Part shown: positions 49,953 through 58,737 of the stretch, one piece after another
Position numbering within the stretch: position 1 is the stretch's first letter
Layout: every line of letters begins with the position of its first letter
Assembly: GCF_027627575.1 (NCBI RefSeq)
Contig: NZ_CP114065.1
Span: 6,324,001 to 6,388,000, forward strand
DNA length: 64,000 bases
Source: Kribbella sp. CA-293567
GTDB lineage: Bacteria > Actinomycetota > Actinomycetes > Propionibacteriales > Kribbellaceae
Reading direction: 5' to 3'
The notes under the pieces: model-generated
Told to the model about the DNA's origin: nothing
The model's database searches: none
The model's input: only the letters and a program-made list of their open reading frames with translations
Made by a program: the position numbers and the translations under genes

Positions 49953-50414
49953 GTGACCCTGTACGCCGCGTTTGCGTCGAATCTGGACCCGAACTTGATG
50001 TCCGAGCGGTGCCCGTACTCCCCCCTGCGCGGGACCGGGTGGATCGTCGGCTGGCGCCTCACCTTCGGGGGTGAGGAACTCGGCTGGGAGGGCTCGATGG
50101 CGACCGTCGTCGAGGATCCCAGCGACCCGACCAACCAGGTCTTCGTCGCCTTGTACGACGTCAGCCCGGTCGACCTCGAGCGCCTGGACGAGTGGGAGTT
50201 CATCGACCAGGGTGTCTACCGCAAGCTTCAGGTCCGGGTGCAGACCCTGGACGGCGAGCAGCTCGCCTGGATGTACGTCCTGAACGCCTACGAGGGAGGT
50301 CTGCCCTCCGCGCGCTACCTGGGCATCCTCGCCGAGGCGGCCGAGGCGGCGGGCGCTCCGGACGACTACGTGGCGGACCTCCGGGCCCGTCCGTGCCAGA
50401 GCTCGGGTCATTGA
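49953..50414 (+). CDS. Gamma-glutamylcyclotransferase-like protein
   Basis: The 153-aa protein has the GGCT fold: LYAAFASNLDPNLMSERCP is the substrate loop (normally YFAYGSNL) and ERLDEWEFIDQGVYRKLQV carries the catalytic-region Glu. The neighbour lpdA is also next to such a gene in mycobacteria. Specificity is unknown. TATCCT at 49939-49944 ends 8 nt before GTG, consistent with a leaderless mRNA. Confidence 0.88.
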   Translation: MTLYAAFASNLDPNLMSERCPYSPLRGTGWIVGWRLTFGGEELGWEGSMATVVEDPSDPTNQVFVALYDVSPVDLERLDEWEFIDQGVYRKLQVRVQTLDGEQLAWMYVLNAYEGGLPSARYLGILAEAAEAAGAPDDYVADLRARPCQSSGH

Positions 50415-50473
50415 CCGGCTCTGACTGACACTCGGCGGTCCGCCTGACCGCCGATACTGGGCGGTATCGTGCG

Positions 50474-52132
50474 GTGGTGACCGTCAACGATGCCGCTCTG
50501 CCCCGTCTTGCCGCCCAGGCCTGGCTGGCCGAGGACCCTGATCCCGACACGCGCGCCGAGCTGCAGGCCCTGCTGGACGCCGGCCCGGAGGCCGACGCCG
50601 AACTGGCCGACCGCTTCGCCGGCACCCTCGAATTCGGTACGGCGGGCCTGCGTGGCGCCGTCGGCGCCGGGTCGAACCGGATGAACCGGGTGGTCGTCAT
50701 CCGCGCCGCGGCCGGGCTGGCGGCGTACCTGAAGGCCAATGGGCTCACCGACGGTCCGGTCCTGATCGGGTACGACGCCCGGCACAAGTCCGACGTCTTC
50801 GCGCAGGACACCGCCGCGGTGATCCGAGGCGCGGGACTGGATGCCGTCCTGCTCGACCGGCCGGCGCCGACGCCGGTGGTCGCGTTCGGGATCCGGCACC
50901 TGAAAGCGGTTGCCGGAGTGGTCGTCACGGCGTCGCACAACCCGCCGCAGGACAACGGATACAAGGTCTATCTCGGGGACGGCTCGCAGATCGTGCCGCC
51001 GGCCGACCGCGAGATCGCTGCTGCCATCGAGGCCGTCGGGCCGTTGGCATCGGTACCGCGTGGCGACGACTGGCAGGTGGCCGGTGACGACCTGCTGAAT
51101 GCTTATCTCGACCGGATCGCGACTCTGGTGCCCGCGGATGCTCCCCGGGAGCTGAAGGTGGCCTACACGCCGCTGCACGGCGTCGGGCGGCTGCTGGTCG
51201 AGGCCGCGGTGCAACGCGCGGGCTTCGCCGTACCGGCTGTGGTGGCGTCGCAGGCTGATCCGGACCCGGACTTTCCGACCGTGGCGTTCCCGAATCCGGA
51301 GGAGCCGGGGGCGATCGACGCGGCGCTGGAGTTGGCGCGGTCCGTCGAGGCCGACATCGCGGTGGCCAACGACCCGGATGCGGATCGGTGTGCGGTCGCG
51401 GTACCGGATGCTGGTGCCGAGGGTGGCTGGCGGATGCTGCGCGGGGACGAGCTGGGGGCCCTGCTCGGTGAGTTCCTGCTGTCGTCGCGACCGGCTGGGG
51501 TGGCGGCATGCTCGATCGTGTCGTCGTCGCTGCTGGGAAAGATCGCGGCGGCGTACGACGTCGGGTACGTCGACACGCTGACCGGGTTCAAATGGATCGG
51601 GCGCGTGCCTGACTTGGTCTTCGGCTACGAGGAGGCACTCGGGTACTGCGTCGACCCGGGCGCGGTGAAGGACAAGGACGGTGTGTCGACGCTGGTCCGC
51701 GTGCTGCAACTCGCTGCTGCTGCCAAGGCGGACGGGCGCACGCTGCTGGATCTGCTCGACGACCTGGCGAAGAAGTACGGCCTGCACGCCACCGACCAAC
51801 TGGCCGCACGGGTCGACGACCTGAGCTTGATCGCCGCGGCGATGGACCGGCTCCGCGCCACTCCCCCGACGTCGCTGGGCGGACATGCGGTCGAGCGCGT
51901 CGAGGACCTCAGTGAGGGTTCCGAGGCGCTGCCGCCGACCGACGGTCTGCGCTACTCACTGTCGGCCGGTGCTCGGGTGGTGGTTCGGCCGTCGGGCACG
52001 GAGCCGAAGATCAAGTGCTATCTGGAGGTTGTCATCCCGGTAACCGGGGATGACGTCCCGAGCGCGCGCGCCCAGGCCGCTGTCGAGCTGGCCGCTATCA
52101 AGAAAGATCTCGCCATCGCAGCCGGAATCTGA
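50474..52132 (+). CDS. pmmB: Phosphoglucomutase/phosphomannomutase (PmmB type)
   Basis: The 552-aa protein has the four-domain alpha-D-phosphohexomutase layout. The active serine is in VVTASHNPPQDNGYKVY, the metal loop is VANDPDADRCAVAV, the sugar loop is FGYEEALGYCVDP, and the phosphate-binding loop is VVRPSGTEPKIKCYLEV. FGTAGLRG is at the N-terminus as in PGM2-like enzymes. It interconverts hexose or pentose 1- and 6(5)-phosphates. The nearby deoC suggests use in nucleoside sugar recycling (deoxyribose phosphates). Two GTG codons at 50474 and 50477 are possible starts. Confidence 0.94.
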   Translation: MVTVNDAALPRLAAQAWLAEDPDPDTRAELQALLDAGPEADAELADRFAGTLEFGTAGLRGAVGAGSNRMNRVVVIRAAAGLAAYLKANGLTDGPVLIGYDARHKSDVFAQDTAAVIRGAGLDAVLLDRPAPTPVVAFGIRHLKAVAGVVVTASHNPPQDNGYKVYLGDGSQIVPPADREIAAAIEAVGPLASVPRGDDWQVAGDDLLNAYLDRIATLVPADAPRELKVAYTPLHGVGRLLVEAAVQRAGFAVPAVVASQADPDPDFPTVAFPNPEEPGAIDAALELARSVEADIAVANDPDADRCAVAVPDAGAEGGWRMLRGDELGALLGEFLLSSRPAGVAACSIVSSSLLGKIAAAYDVGYVDTLTGFKWIGRVPDLVFGYEEALGYCVDPGAVKDKDGVSTLVRVLQLAAAAKADGRTLLDLLDDLAKKYGLHATDQLAARVDDLSLIAAAMDRLRATPPTSLGGHAVERVEDLSEGSEALPPTDGLRYSLSAGARVVVRPSGTEPKIKCYLEVVIPVTGDDVPSARAQAAVELAAIKKDLAIAAGI

Positions 52133-52154
52133 ACATTTCGACCCTTGAGAGTCG

Positions 52155-52637
52155 CTAGCGTCGGGCCTGTGTTTGCTGCTGGTGACGTCTGAGCACGCGG
52201 ATCAGGAACACCGGCATCGTCAGGCCCAGCAGCAGGAGAAGTGCACCGCCGACCAGCGACCATCCCCAGCTGTGGTCCTCGGTGTAGGCAATGGATCCGT
52301 CGGCGTCGTCATGCAGGCGCACATCGGCGATCCGGGCAGGCATCGGGTCGGTGCGGGAGACGCTCACCCCGTCGAGCAATTTGATGCCTGTGTGGGTGAC
52401 CGTGCCGTCGTGGCTCACGAAATCGCCGATCCAGGTACAGCTGCTCTTGCCGCAGGTGCGGTCTGTCGGGGCGAAGCTGCCGGACGGTCCGTTCGCCAGG
52501 GCAGAGCGGCCATCCAGGCCGGCTTTGATCCCGGCGCCGCCGCCGAGGAGGCCCATGAGAACGATGCAGACGATCATGAACCAGACGAACACCGCCCCAC
52601 CGCGGGTCATCGGCTTCGGTCGCCTCGCTGCAGTCAT
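52155..52637 (-). CDS. Hypothetical membrane protein
   Basis: The 160-aa protein has a membrane helix near the N-terminus (about residues 18-40), an external region with two Cys (TCGKSSCTWIGDFVSHDG) probably disulfide-bonded, and a second helix near the C-terminus (about 128-148), followed by a basic tail (RVLRRHQQQTQARR). No named family is recognised. ATG at 52637 is chosen as the longer form only adds a basic leader. Confidence 0.75.
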   Translation of the reverse strand: MTAARRPKPMTRGGAVFVWFMIVCIVLMGLLGGGAGIKAGLDGRSALANGPSGSFAPTDRTCGKSSCTWIGDFVSHDGTVTHTGIKLLDGVSVSRTDPMPARIADVRLHDDADGSIAYTEDHSWGWSLVGGALLLLLGLTMPVFLIRVLRRHQQQTQARR

Positions 52638-52717
52638 GGCGCACAGCCTGCCACGAGCCCGCGTCACTCCCCTGCCGGCAACTGACTCAACCGACTCCAG
52701 AAAGGCCTGGAATGCCT

Positions 52718-52747
52718 CGTGGCTGCTGCCAACAGGCAGCAGCCACG
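52718..52747 (-). terminator. Hairpin terminator
   Basis: CGTGGCTGCTGCC (52718-52730) and GGCAGCAGCCACG (52735-52747) form a perfect 13-bp stem with an AACA loop. It lies just after the end of the 149-aa hypothetical gene in its reading direction. Confidence 0.75.
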
Positions 52748-52779
52748 ACGAGAGGCCGTTCCCGGCAGCTGGTGGCGGG

Positions 52780-53229
52780 TCAGCTGGTGAGGGCTGCTGC
52801 TTCGGCCTGCTCGGCTCGCAGGGAGCTCTGCAGGGAGGAGTGCAGGATCTTCAGGGTGCTGGTGGACTGCATCAGCGCCTCGCGCTCGTCCGGGTTGCGG
52901 TTGGCGAGCGTGGTGATCTCGTGGATGCTCGCCTCGATCCGGGCGATCCGGTCGGCGACGGAACCCTCACCGCTGCTGGCCCGGCGGACCGCCTCGGAGG
53001 TGACGGTCCAGACGTCTTCCTTGTCGTTGGTCCGCCGCGACAGGTCGACCATCTGACCGAGCGCGGCCAGATCGCTGTCGATCTGCGTGCGCTCGACCGG
53101 TGAGGTGATCCCGGCCGTCCCCTGCCGTAGCCGGGTGACGTGACCGGACAGCTCCGACCAGCTGCACTTGCCGCTCTTGATCTTGTCCAGCACCTTGGTG
53201 TACTCGGTGTTGAACTCGTCGTAGTTCAC
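52780..53229 (-). CDS. Small helical hypothetical protein
   Basis: The 149-aa soluble protein is all-helical with many charged residues (NYDEFNTEYTKVLDKIKSGKCSWSELSGHV, ADRIARIEASIHEITTLANRNPDEREAL). One Cys and no hydrophobic segment. GTG at 53229 has AGGAG 9 nt upstream. I do not recognise a family. A terminator follows at 52718. Confidence 0.75.
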   Translation of the reverse strand: MNYDEFNTEYTKVLDKIKSGKCSWSELSGHVTRLRQGTAGITSPVERTQIDSDLAALGQMVDLSRRTNDKEDVWTVTSEAVRRASSGEGSVADRIARIEASIHEITTLANRNPDEREALMQSTSTLKILHSSLQSSLRAEQAEAAALTS

Positions 53230-53355
53230 GATCCTTGACTCCTGCCGTTCGTGGGTCGACCAAGACTGTAAGGCGTGCGGACCCGAACACGGTAACCACA
53301 CGATCGCAGATCGTGAACGTGTCGGCCAAATTGCAACATTCGACCGGATCGGACA

Positions 53356-53393
53356 AAAGCCGCCTGGAACGTGAACGCGTTCCAGGCGGCTTT
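53356..53393 (-). terminator. Rho-independent terminator after metallopeptidase gene
   Basis: AAAGCCGCCTGGAACG (53356-53371) and CGTTCCAGGCGGCTTT (53378-53393) form a perfect 16-bp stem with a 6-nt loop. On the minus strand a T-run (GGCTTTTGTCC) follows, as expected for the leftward metallopeptidase gene. Confidence 0.85.
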
Positions 53394-53430
53394 GTTACTC
53401 CGGGATCACCCGGAGATTGTGTCAGTCGGG

Positions 53431-54363
53431 TCAGGCGACCCGGCTCGCGGCCGAGTTGAAGGTGTTGCAGCGGCTCGCGTAGGTCTTGCTGCTGGCCGCG
53501 TAGAAGCCGGCGTGCGACCACCAGCCGTGGTTGGCGAACGAGCCGTGGTCACGCGGGTAGCCCTTGACGTCACCGGAGTGCTCGACCAGGTACTTCCACT
53601 GGGTGTAGAGGCCGCCGGACAGCGGGTAGTACTTCTTGTTGGCGCCGAGCATCGCCGAACCGAGGCAGGAGGCCTGCAGCTCACGGCGACGGCTCTCCTC
53701 GAGCTTCGCGGCAGTGGTCTTGAACGCGTACTGACGCGACCAGGACGCCGACAGGATGCCGGTCCGGTACTGCACGTGGTGCCCGTACTCGTGAGCCAGC
53801 GTGTTGGTGGCGTAGGCGCGGGCGTAGGTCGGGCTCTGCTTCCAGAAGCCCGCGATGTAGGCCCACGGGATGTAGATGTGCGACTGGTTGCCGTAGCCAC
53901 AGAAGTACGAGGTCGGGTAGCTGACCGTGCCGCAGTGGGTGGCGACCTTGCTGGCGGAGTAGACGACGAGGACCGGCTTGATCGAGTAGTTGGCGCCGGA
54001 GGCCTTCAGGGTCGGCGCCCACGCTGCCCACATGCAGTTCAGCAACTGCTGGTCGTAGGCCTTGACGCCGGCCGCGGTGCGCAGGGAGACGTTGACCTCC
54101 TTGCACTTCGACGCCTGCAGCGCGCCGGTCTTGTAGAGCTTGTTGTAGCGAACGATGTTCGTGTTCGAGCTCGCCAGGGTGGTGGCCTGGGTGCCCTGGA
54201 TCTTCGCCTGGGACGCGGCGGACTTGCCCAGTTCGGCGGCGGGGATCTGCGGCGGGACGCCACCAGTCGCCTGCGCTGCCTGAACCGGCATTGCCAGCGC
54301 TGCGAATCCGGCCACGGCGGCGACGCCGGCCAGGACGCGCTTCTTGCTGGAGAGGTTGACCAT
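53431..54363 (-). CDS. Secreted YpfJ-type zinc metallopeptidase
   Basis: The 310-aa protein has a signal peptide (1-33, ending AQA) and a zincin domain with LAHEYGHHVQYRTGIL, where the two His and Glu of HExxH are visible and a further Glu in the LEESRRRELQASCLGSA segment completes the YpfJ/neutral zinc peptidase pattern. Cys pairs (KCKE/LNCMW, HCGT/FCGYG) suggest disulfides. ATG at 54363 is preceded by GTGGAG; the upstream extension is not signal-like. Substrate is unknown. Confidence 0.9.
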   Translation of the reverse strand: MVNLSSKKRVLAGVAAVAGFAALAMPVQAAQATGGVPPQIPAAELGKSAASQAKIQGTQATTLASSNTNIVRYNKLYKTGALQASKCKEVNVSLRTAAGVKAYDQQLLNCMWAAWAPTLKASGANYSIKPVLVVYSASKVATHCGTVSYPTSYFCGYGNQSHIYIPWAYIAGFWKQSPTYARAYATNTLAHEYGHHVQYRTGILSASWSRQYAFKTTAAKLEESRRRELQASCLGSAMLGANKKYYPLSGGLYTQWKYLVEHSGDVKGYPRDHGSFANHGWWSHAGFYAASSKTYASRCNTFNSAASRVA

Positions 54364-54508
54364 GAGCTCCACTCTCGGTGATTCGGGGACCTTGCGGAGT
54401 CCATCCTGGGTGACCCTGAGGTTCATCCCGGGGGCGGACACGGGTTCGGACGCGGCCGATCGGGGTGAAGTTCCCCTCAATCGCCGACTTTCCTGGCAGT
54501 GCAGGAGA

Positions 54509-55075
54509 TCAGCGGAGCAGCTGGGCGATCAGAGCGGTCACGGCGAGTACTGCGGCGAGGGCGAGCTCGGGGCGGGCCCAGGTGGTGACGATCTTCGCGT
54601 CCTCGGCGCCCGTTCCGCCGTACAGGTTGACGTGGTGGTCGATCCGGTCGACGACGAAGTCGGCGCGGGACATCGAGTTCTCCGCCTTGAGCTTGCGGCC
54701 GCCGACGCGGGACTTGCGCATGTCGCGCATCACCAGCTGGACGCCCGGGCAGCGCAGCTTGCCGGTCTCGGTGTGCACCCGCAGGATGTCGGTCACGTCG
54801 GTCTCGGTGATCAGGTTCCACGGCACGACGTGGTCGCGCAGATGGTTACGGATCAGCAGGTTCTGCGGGCGGAGCGTGACCGACGGACGGAACAGGCCGA
54901 CGTACGCCGCGACCATCAGCAGACCGATCAGGCAGGCTGCCACCAGCCCGCCGAGCGTGCGCCACTCCACCACGATGTCCACCAGCCCGGCCACCCCGAT
55001 CACCAGCACGAGGACCGCGGTGATCCGGTTCGACTGGGACAGGTACTGCTCGTTCTCCATCGACTTCGAATTCAC
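54509..55075 (-). CDS. Membrane protein with bacterial PH-like domain
   Basis: The 188-aa protein has two close membrane helices (about residues 18-36 and 42-60), a PH-like beta domain (GLFRPSVTLRPQNLLIRNHLRDHVVPWNLIT, CPGVQLVMRDMRKS), and a third helix at the C-terminus (about 168-186). This is the bPH-type arrangement found in small actinobacterial membrane proteins. GTG at 55075 is the longest start; ATG at 55060 is equally possible. Function is unknown. Confidence 0.8.
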   Translation of the reverse strand: MNSKSMENEQYLSQSNRITAVLVLVIGVAGLVDIVVEWRTLGGLVAACLIGLLMVAAYVGLFRPSVTLRPQNLLIRNHLRDHVVPWNLITETDVTDILRVHTETGKLRCPGVQLVMRDMRKSRVGGRKLKAENSMSRADFVVDRIDHHVNLYGGTGAEDAKIVTTWARPELALAAVLAVTALIAQLLR

Positions 55076-55203
55076 CCGGACAACGTAGCCGCAGCAGGGA
55101 AGGATCCCTAGATTCGCGCTCGGATCGGAGCCGACCTGTTGCCGTCCTGGTACCTGTGTACGGCCGCGAACGAGGCAGCCGAAACGCGATTAGACTGCCC
55201 AGC

Positions 55204-56160
55204 GTGACCACTACCGACACTGGCGTCGACAGTCTCGCCGACGTGACCTCGTCCGAGGACCGGCTGCGCCGGTTCCTGCTGGGCCTGCCGGGCGTCGACC
55301 AGGTCGGCGCCGAAGCCCGGGCCGCCACCCTGAGCACCCGGTCGATCAAGACCACCGCCAAGGCGTACGCGCTCGATCTGGCCATCCAGATGATCGACCT
55401 GACCACGCTGGAGGGCTCGGACACCCCGGGCAAGGTGCGGGCACTGTGCGCGAAGGCCAAGCGCCCCGACCCGGCCGACCCGACCGCGCCCCAGGTGGCA
55501 GCGGTCTGTGTCTATCCCGACCTGGTGGCCACGGCGAAGTTCGAGCTGCGCGGCAGCGGGATCAACGTGGCCAGTGTCGCTACCGCCTTCCCCAGCGGGC
55601 GTTCCAGCCTCGCGATCAAGGTGCAGGACACCAAGGACGCGGTCGCCTCCGGTGCCGACGAGGTCGACATGGTGATCGACCGCGGTGCCTTCCTGTCCGG
55701 CCGGTACGGGCTGGTCTTCGACGAGATCGCCGCGATCCGCGAGGCCGCCGGCGACGCGCACCTGAAGGTCATCCTGGAGACCGGCGAGCTGGTCACCTAC
55801 GACAACGTCCGGCGCGCGTCCTGGCTGGCGATGCTGGCCGGCGCGGACTTCATCAAGACCTCCACCGGCAAGGTCTCCCCCGCGGCGACGCTGCCGGTGA
55901 CGCTGGTGATGCTGGAGGCGGTCCGCGACTACCACGAGACGACCGGGCTGCACATCGGCGTCAAGCCGGCCGGCGGCATCCGGACGGCCAAGGACGCGAT
56001 CAAGTACCTGGTCACCGTCAACGAGACGGCCGGCCCCGACTGGCTGGACCCGGAGCTGTTCCGCTTCGGCGCTTCCAGCCTGCTGAACGACCTGCTGATG
56101 CAGCGCACCAAGCTGGCCACCGGGCACTACCCCGGCCCCGACTACTTCACGCTGGACTGA
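55204..56160 (+). CDS. deoC: Deoxyribose-phosphate aldolase
   Basis: The 318-aa protein is a TIM-barrel aldolase with the Schiff-base lysine in DFIKTSTGKVSPAAT and the proton-relay lysine in GVKPAGGIRTAKDAI. It also has VCVYPDLVATAKFEL and DEVDMVIDRGAFLSG. It splits 2-deoxyribose-5-phosphate to acetaldehyde and glyceraldehyde-3-phosphate. The GTG at 55204 follows TAGACT by 7 nt (likely leaderless). The next two genes are aldehyde dehydrogenases that could oxidise the acetaldehyde; deoC and the first are 3 bp apart. Confidence 0.95.
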   Translation: MTTTDTGVDSLADVTSSEDRLRRFLLGLPGVDQVGAEARAATLSTRSIKTTAKAYALDLAIQMIDLTTLEGSDTPGKVRALCAKAKRPDPADPTAPQVAAVCVYPDLVATAKFELRGSGINVASVATAFPSGRSSLAIKVQDTKDAVASGADEVDMVIDRGAFLSGRYGLVFDEIAAIREAAGDAHLKVILETGELVTYDNVRRASWLAMLAGADFIKTSTGKVSPAATLPVTLVMLEAVRDYHETTGLHIGVKPAGGIRTAKDAIKYLVTVNETAGPDWLDPELFRFGASSLLNDLLMQRTKLATGHYPGPDYFTLD

Positions 56161-56163
56161 GGC

Positions 56164-57600
56164 ATGAGCAGATTCGAGTACGCACCGGCGCCGGAATCCC
56201 GCGCGATCGTCGACATCAGGTCGTCGTACGGGTTGTTCATCAACGGCGCCTTCTCCGAGGCGACCGACGGCAAGCCGTTCAAGACGGTCAGCCCCGCCTC
56301 GGAGGAGGTGCTGGCCGAGGTCAGTGAGGCCGGTCCGGCCGACGTCGACCGCGCCGTCAAGGCCGCCCGCAAGGCCTACGAGAAGGTCTGGGGCCCGATG
56401 CCCGGCCGGGACCGCGCGAAGTACCTGTACCGGATCGCCCGGCTGATCCAGGAGCGGTCGCGCGAGCTGGCCGTGCTGGAGTCGCTGGACAACGGCAAGC
56501 CGATCCGTGAGTCGCGCGACGTCGACCTGCCGCTGGTCGCCGCGCACTTCTTCTACTACGCGGGCTGGGCCGACAAGCTCGAGTACGCCGGGGCCGGCGC
56601 CGACCCGCGTCCGCTCGGCGTCGCCGCGCAGGTGATCCCGTGGAACTTCCCGCTGATGATGCTCGCGTGGAAGATCGCGCCGGCCCTCGCGGCCGGCAAC
56701 ACCGTGGTGCTGAAGCCGGCCGAGACCACCCCGCTGACCGCCCTCGCGTTCGCGGAGATCTGCCAGCAGGCCGAGCTGCCGCCGGGCGTCGTCAACATCG
56801 TCACCGGCGCCGGCCGCACCGGGCAGGCGCTGGTCGAGCACCCGGACGTCGACAAGGTCGCCTTCACCGGGTCGACCGCCGTCGGCCGTTCGATCGCCAA
56901 GTCGATCGCGGGCACCGACAAGAAGCTGACTCTGGAGCTCGGTGGCAAGGCCGCCAACATCGTCTTCGAGGACGCCCCGATCGACCAGACCATCGAGGGC
57001 ATCGTCAACGGCATCTTCTTCAACCAGGGCCACGTCTGCTGCGCCGGTTCGCGGCTGCTGGTCCAGGAGAGCGTGTACGACGAGGTCCTGGCCCGGCTGA
57101 AGCGCCGGATGTCGTCGCTGCGCGTCGGTGACCCGTTGGACAAGAACACCGACATCGGCGCGATCAACTCCGCCGAGCAACTGGCCCGGATCCGGGAGCT
57201 CTCCCAGATCGGCGAGGACGAGGGTTCCGAGCGCTGGTCGCCGGAGTGCGAGCTGCCCACGCAGGGATTCTGGTTCCCGCCGACCGTCTTCACCGGCGTC
57301 TCCCAGGCGCACCGGATCGCCCGCGAGGAGATCTTCGGGCCGGTGCTGTCGGTGCTCACCTTCCGCACCCCGGCCGAGGCGGTCGAGAAGGCGAACAACA
57401 CGCCCTTCGGCCTGTCCGCAGGCGTCTGGACCGAGAAGGGCTCGCGAATCCTCTGGATGGCGAACCAGCTCCGGGCCGGCGTCGTCTGGGCCAACACGTT
57501 CAACCGCTTCGACCCGACCTCGCCCTTCGGCGGTTACAAGGAGTCGGGTTACGGCCGCGAGGGCGGCCGCCATGGTCTGGAGGCCTACCTTGCCCACTGA
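56164..57600 (+). CDS. Aldehyde dehydrogenase
   Basis: The 478-aa protein is a full-length ALDH. Motifs are QVIPWNFPLMMLAWKIAPAL, LKPAETTPLTAL, FTGSTAVGRSIA, LELGGKAANIV (general-base Glu), FFNQGHVCCAGSRL (catalytic Cys in GHVCCAG), EEIFGPVLSVLTF and ANTFNRFDPTSPFGGYKESG. NAD(P) use is expected. With deoC upstream and a half-size ALDH downstream, deoxyribose-derived acetaldehyde is a plausible substrate. Confidence 0.95.
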   Translation: MSRFEYAPAPESRAIVDIRSSYGLFINGAFSEATDGKPFKTVSPASEEVLAEVSEAGPADVDRAVKAARKAYEKVWGPMPGRDRAKYLYRIARLIQERSRELAVLESLDNGKPIRESRDVDLPLVAAHFFYYAGWADKLEYAGAGADPRPLGVAAQVIPWNFPLMMLAWKIAPALAAGNTVVLKPAETTPLTALAFAEICQQAELPPGVVNIVTGAGRTGQALVEHPDVDKVAFTGSTAVGRSIAKSIAGTDKKLTLELGGKAANIVFEDAPIDQTIEGIVNGIFFNQGHVCCAGSRLLVQESVYDEVLARLKRRMSSLRVGDPLDKNTDIGAINSAEQLARIRELSQIGEDEGSERWSPECELPTQGFWFPPTVFTGVSQAHRIAREEIFGPVLSVLTFRTPAEAVEKANNTPFGLSAGVWTEKGSRILWMANQLRAGVVWANTFNRFDPTSPFGGYKESGYGREGGRHGLEAYLAH

Positions 57601-58462
57601 CAGCAGCCGCCTCGACGTGCGCAAGACCTACAAACTGTACGTCGGCGGCGCCTTTCCCCGCAGCGAGTCCGGCCGGACGTACGTGGTGTCCAACGCCAAG
57701 GGCAAGTTCCTGGCGAACGCCTCCCAGGCGTCCCGCAAGGACGCTCGCGACGCGGTCGTCGCCGCGCGCAAGGCGTTCGGCGGCTGGTCGGCGCGCACGG
57801 CGTACAACCGTGGTCAGGTGCTCTACCGGATCGCCGAGGTGATGGAGGGCCGGCACGACCAGTTCAGCGCCGAGGTCGCCGCCTCCGAGGGACTGTCGAT
57901 CAGCAAGGCGCGCGCGGTCGTCGACGCCTCGATCGACCGCTGGGTCTGGTACGCCGGCTGGGCCGACAAGCTGGCCCAGGTGGTCGGCTCCAGCAACCCG
58001 GTGGCCGGCCCGTACTTCGACTTCTCGTTGCCTGAGGCAACTGGCGTGGTCGCGGTGCTGGCGCCGCAGGACTCCAGCCTGCTCGGCCCGACCAGCGTGA
58101 TCGCGCCGGCGATCGTGTCCGGCAACACGGTGGTGGCGGTCACGTCGTTCGAGCGGCCGCTGCCCGCGGTGACACTGGGCGAGGTGATGGCGACCTCCGA
58201 CGTACCGGGTGGGGTGGTCAACATCCTGACCGGCTCGGCCACCGAGATCGGCCCCTGGCTGGCCTCGCACTCCGACGTCAACGCGATCGACCTGGCCGGT
58301 ATCACCGATGCCGCCGAGGCGACCGCGCTCGAAGCCGCCTCGGCGGAGAACCTCAAGCGGGTCCGCCGCCCTGCCGTCGAGGACTGGACCGAGTCTCCGG
58401 GCCTGTCCCGGCTCACGCAGTACCTCGAACTGAAGACCGTCTGGCACCCGATCGGGCTGTGA
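57590..58462 (+). CDS. Aldehyde-dehydrogenase-like protein lacking catalytic domain
   Basis: The 290-aa protein resembles only the cofactor-binding half of an ALDH. KTYKLYVGGAFPRSESG, AVVAARKAFGGW, VLYRIAEVMEGR and GGVVNILTGSATEIGPWL are recognisable. At the PWNFP position it has APQDSSLLGP; there is no ELGG motif, no catalytic Cys motif and no C-terminal ALDH fold. It should be inactive alone and may be a structural or regulatory partner of the full ALDH whose stop it overlaps by 11 nt. TTG at 57590 follows GGAGG by 6 nt; an in-frame ATG at 57572 is possible. It has normal codon use and no frameshift. Confidence 0.85.
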   Translation: MPTDSSRLDVRKTYKLYVGGAFPRSESGRTYVVSNAKGKFLANASQASRKDARDAVVAARKAFGGWSARTAYNRGQVLYRIAEVMEGRHDQFSAEVAASEGLSISKARAVVDASIDRWVWYAGWADKLAQVVGSSNPVAGPYFDFSLPEATGVVAVLAPQDSSLLGPTSVIAPAIVSGNTVVAVTSFERPLPAVTLGEVMATSDVPGGVVNILTGSATEIGPWLASHSDVNAIDLAGITDAAEATALEAASAENLKRVRRPAVEDWTESPGLSRLTQYLELKTVWHPIGL

Positions 58463-58475
58463 GCGCGGACCGGTG

Positions 58476-58709
58476 ATGGTGCTGTGGAGCGGTGACGGCG
58501 CCTGGACGGCGGAGGCAGCTCAGCTCGAGCTGCGGTCGGACGGCGCCGGTCATTGGCAGTGCACCACGTCCGTCGACGGCGAGGCCTATCAGTCATCGGA
58601 GTCCGGGGTGCGATTCATCAGCCTGGACGGTGATTTCGTCGCCGACCTCCAGCTCGACACCGACGGCCTGATCGTCAACTACCCGGGCATCGCAAAACGC
58701 GTGGGCTGA
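58476..58709 (+). CDS. Small hypothetical protein
   Basis: The 77-aa protein (VLWSGDGAWTAEAAQLELRS...ADLQLDTDGLIVNYPGIAKRVG) looks beta-rich with a terminal L-D-x-D-G-L-I-V-x-Y-P-G-I-x-x-R patch. It could be related to the C-terminal part of putative glycolipid-binding proteins, but I cannot be sure. ATG at 58476 or GTG at 58473 starts it, 13 bp after the half-ALDH gene. No membrane segment. Confidence 0.65.
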   Translation: MVLWSGDGAWTAEAAQLELRSDGAGHWQCTTSVDGEAYQSSESGVRFISLDGDFVADLQLDTDGLIVNYPGIAKRVG

Positions 58710-58737
58710 CCGGCCGTCGCTTGTGTAGCTTGGCGGC

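Noticed and set aside
55108..57624. Long minus-strand frame opposite deoC and the aldehyde dehydrogenase
   Set aside because: The plus-strand enzymes have all catalytic motifs; the opposite text is low complexity Asp/Arg/Gly/Leu.
57590..58462. Second ALDH gene as a pseudogene
   Set aside because: There is no frameshift or internal stop, the RBS is good and the gene is coupled to its neighbour, so a functional short protein is more likely.
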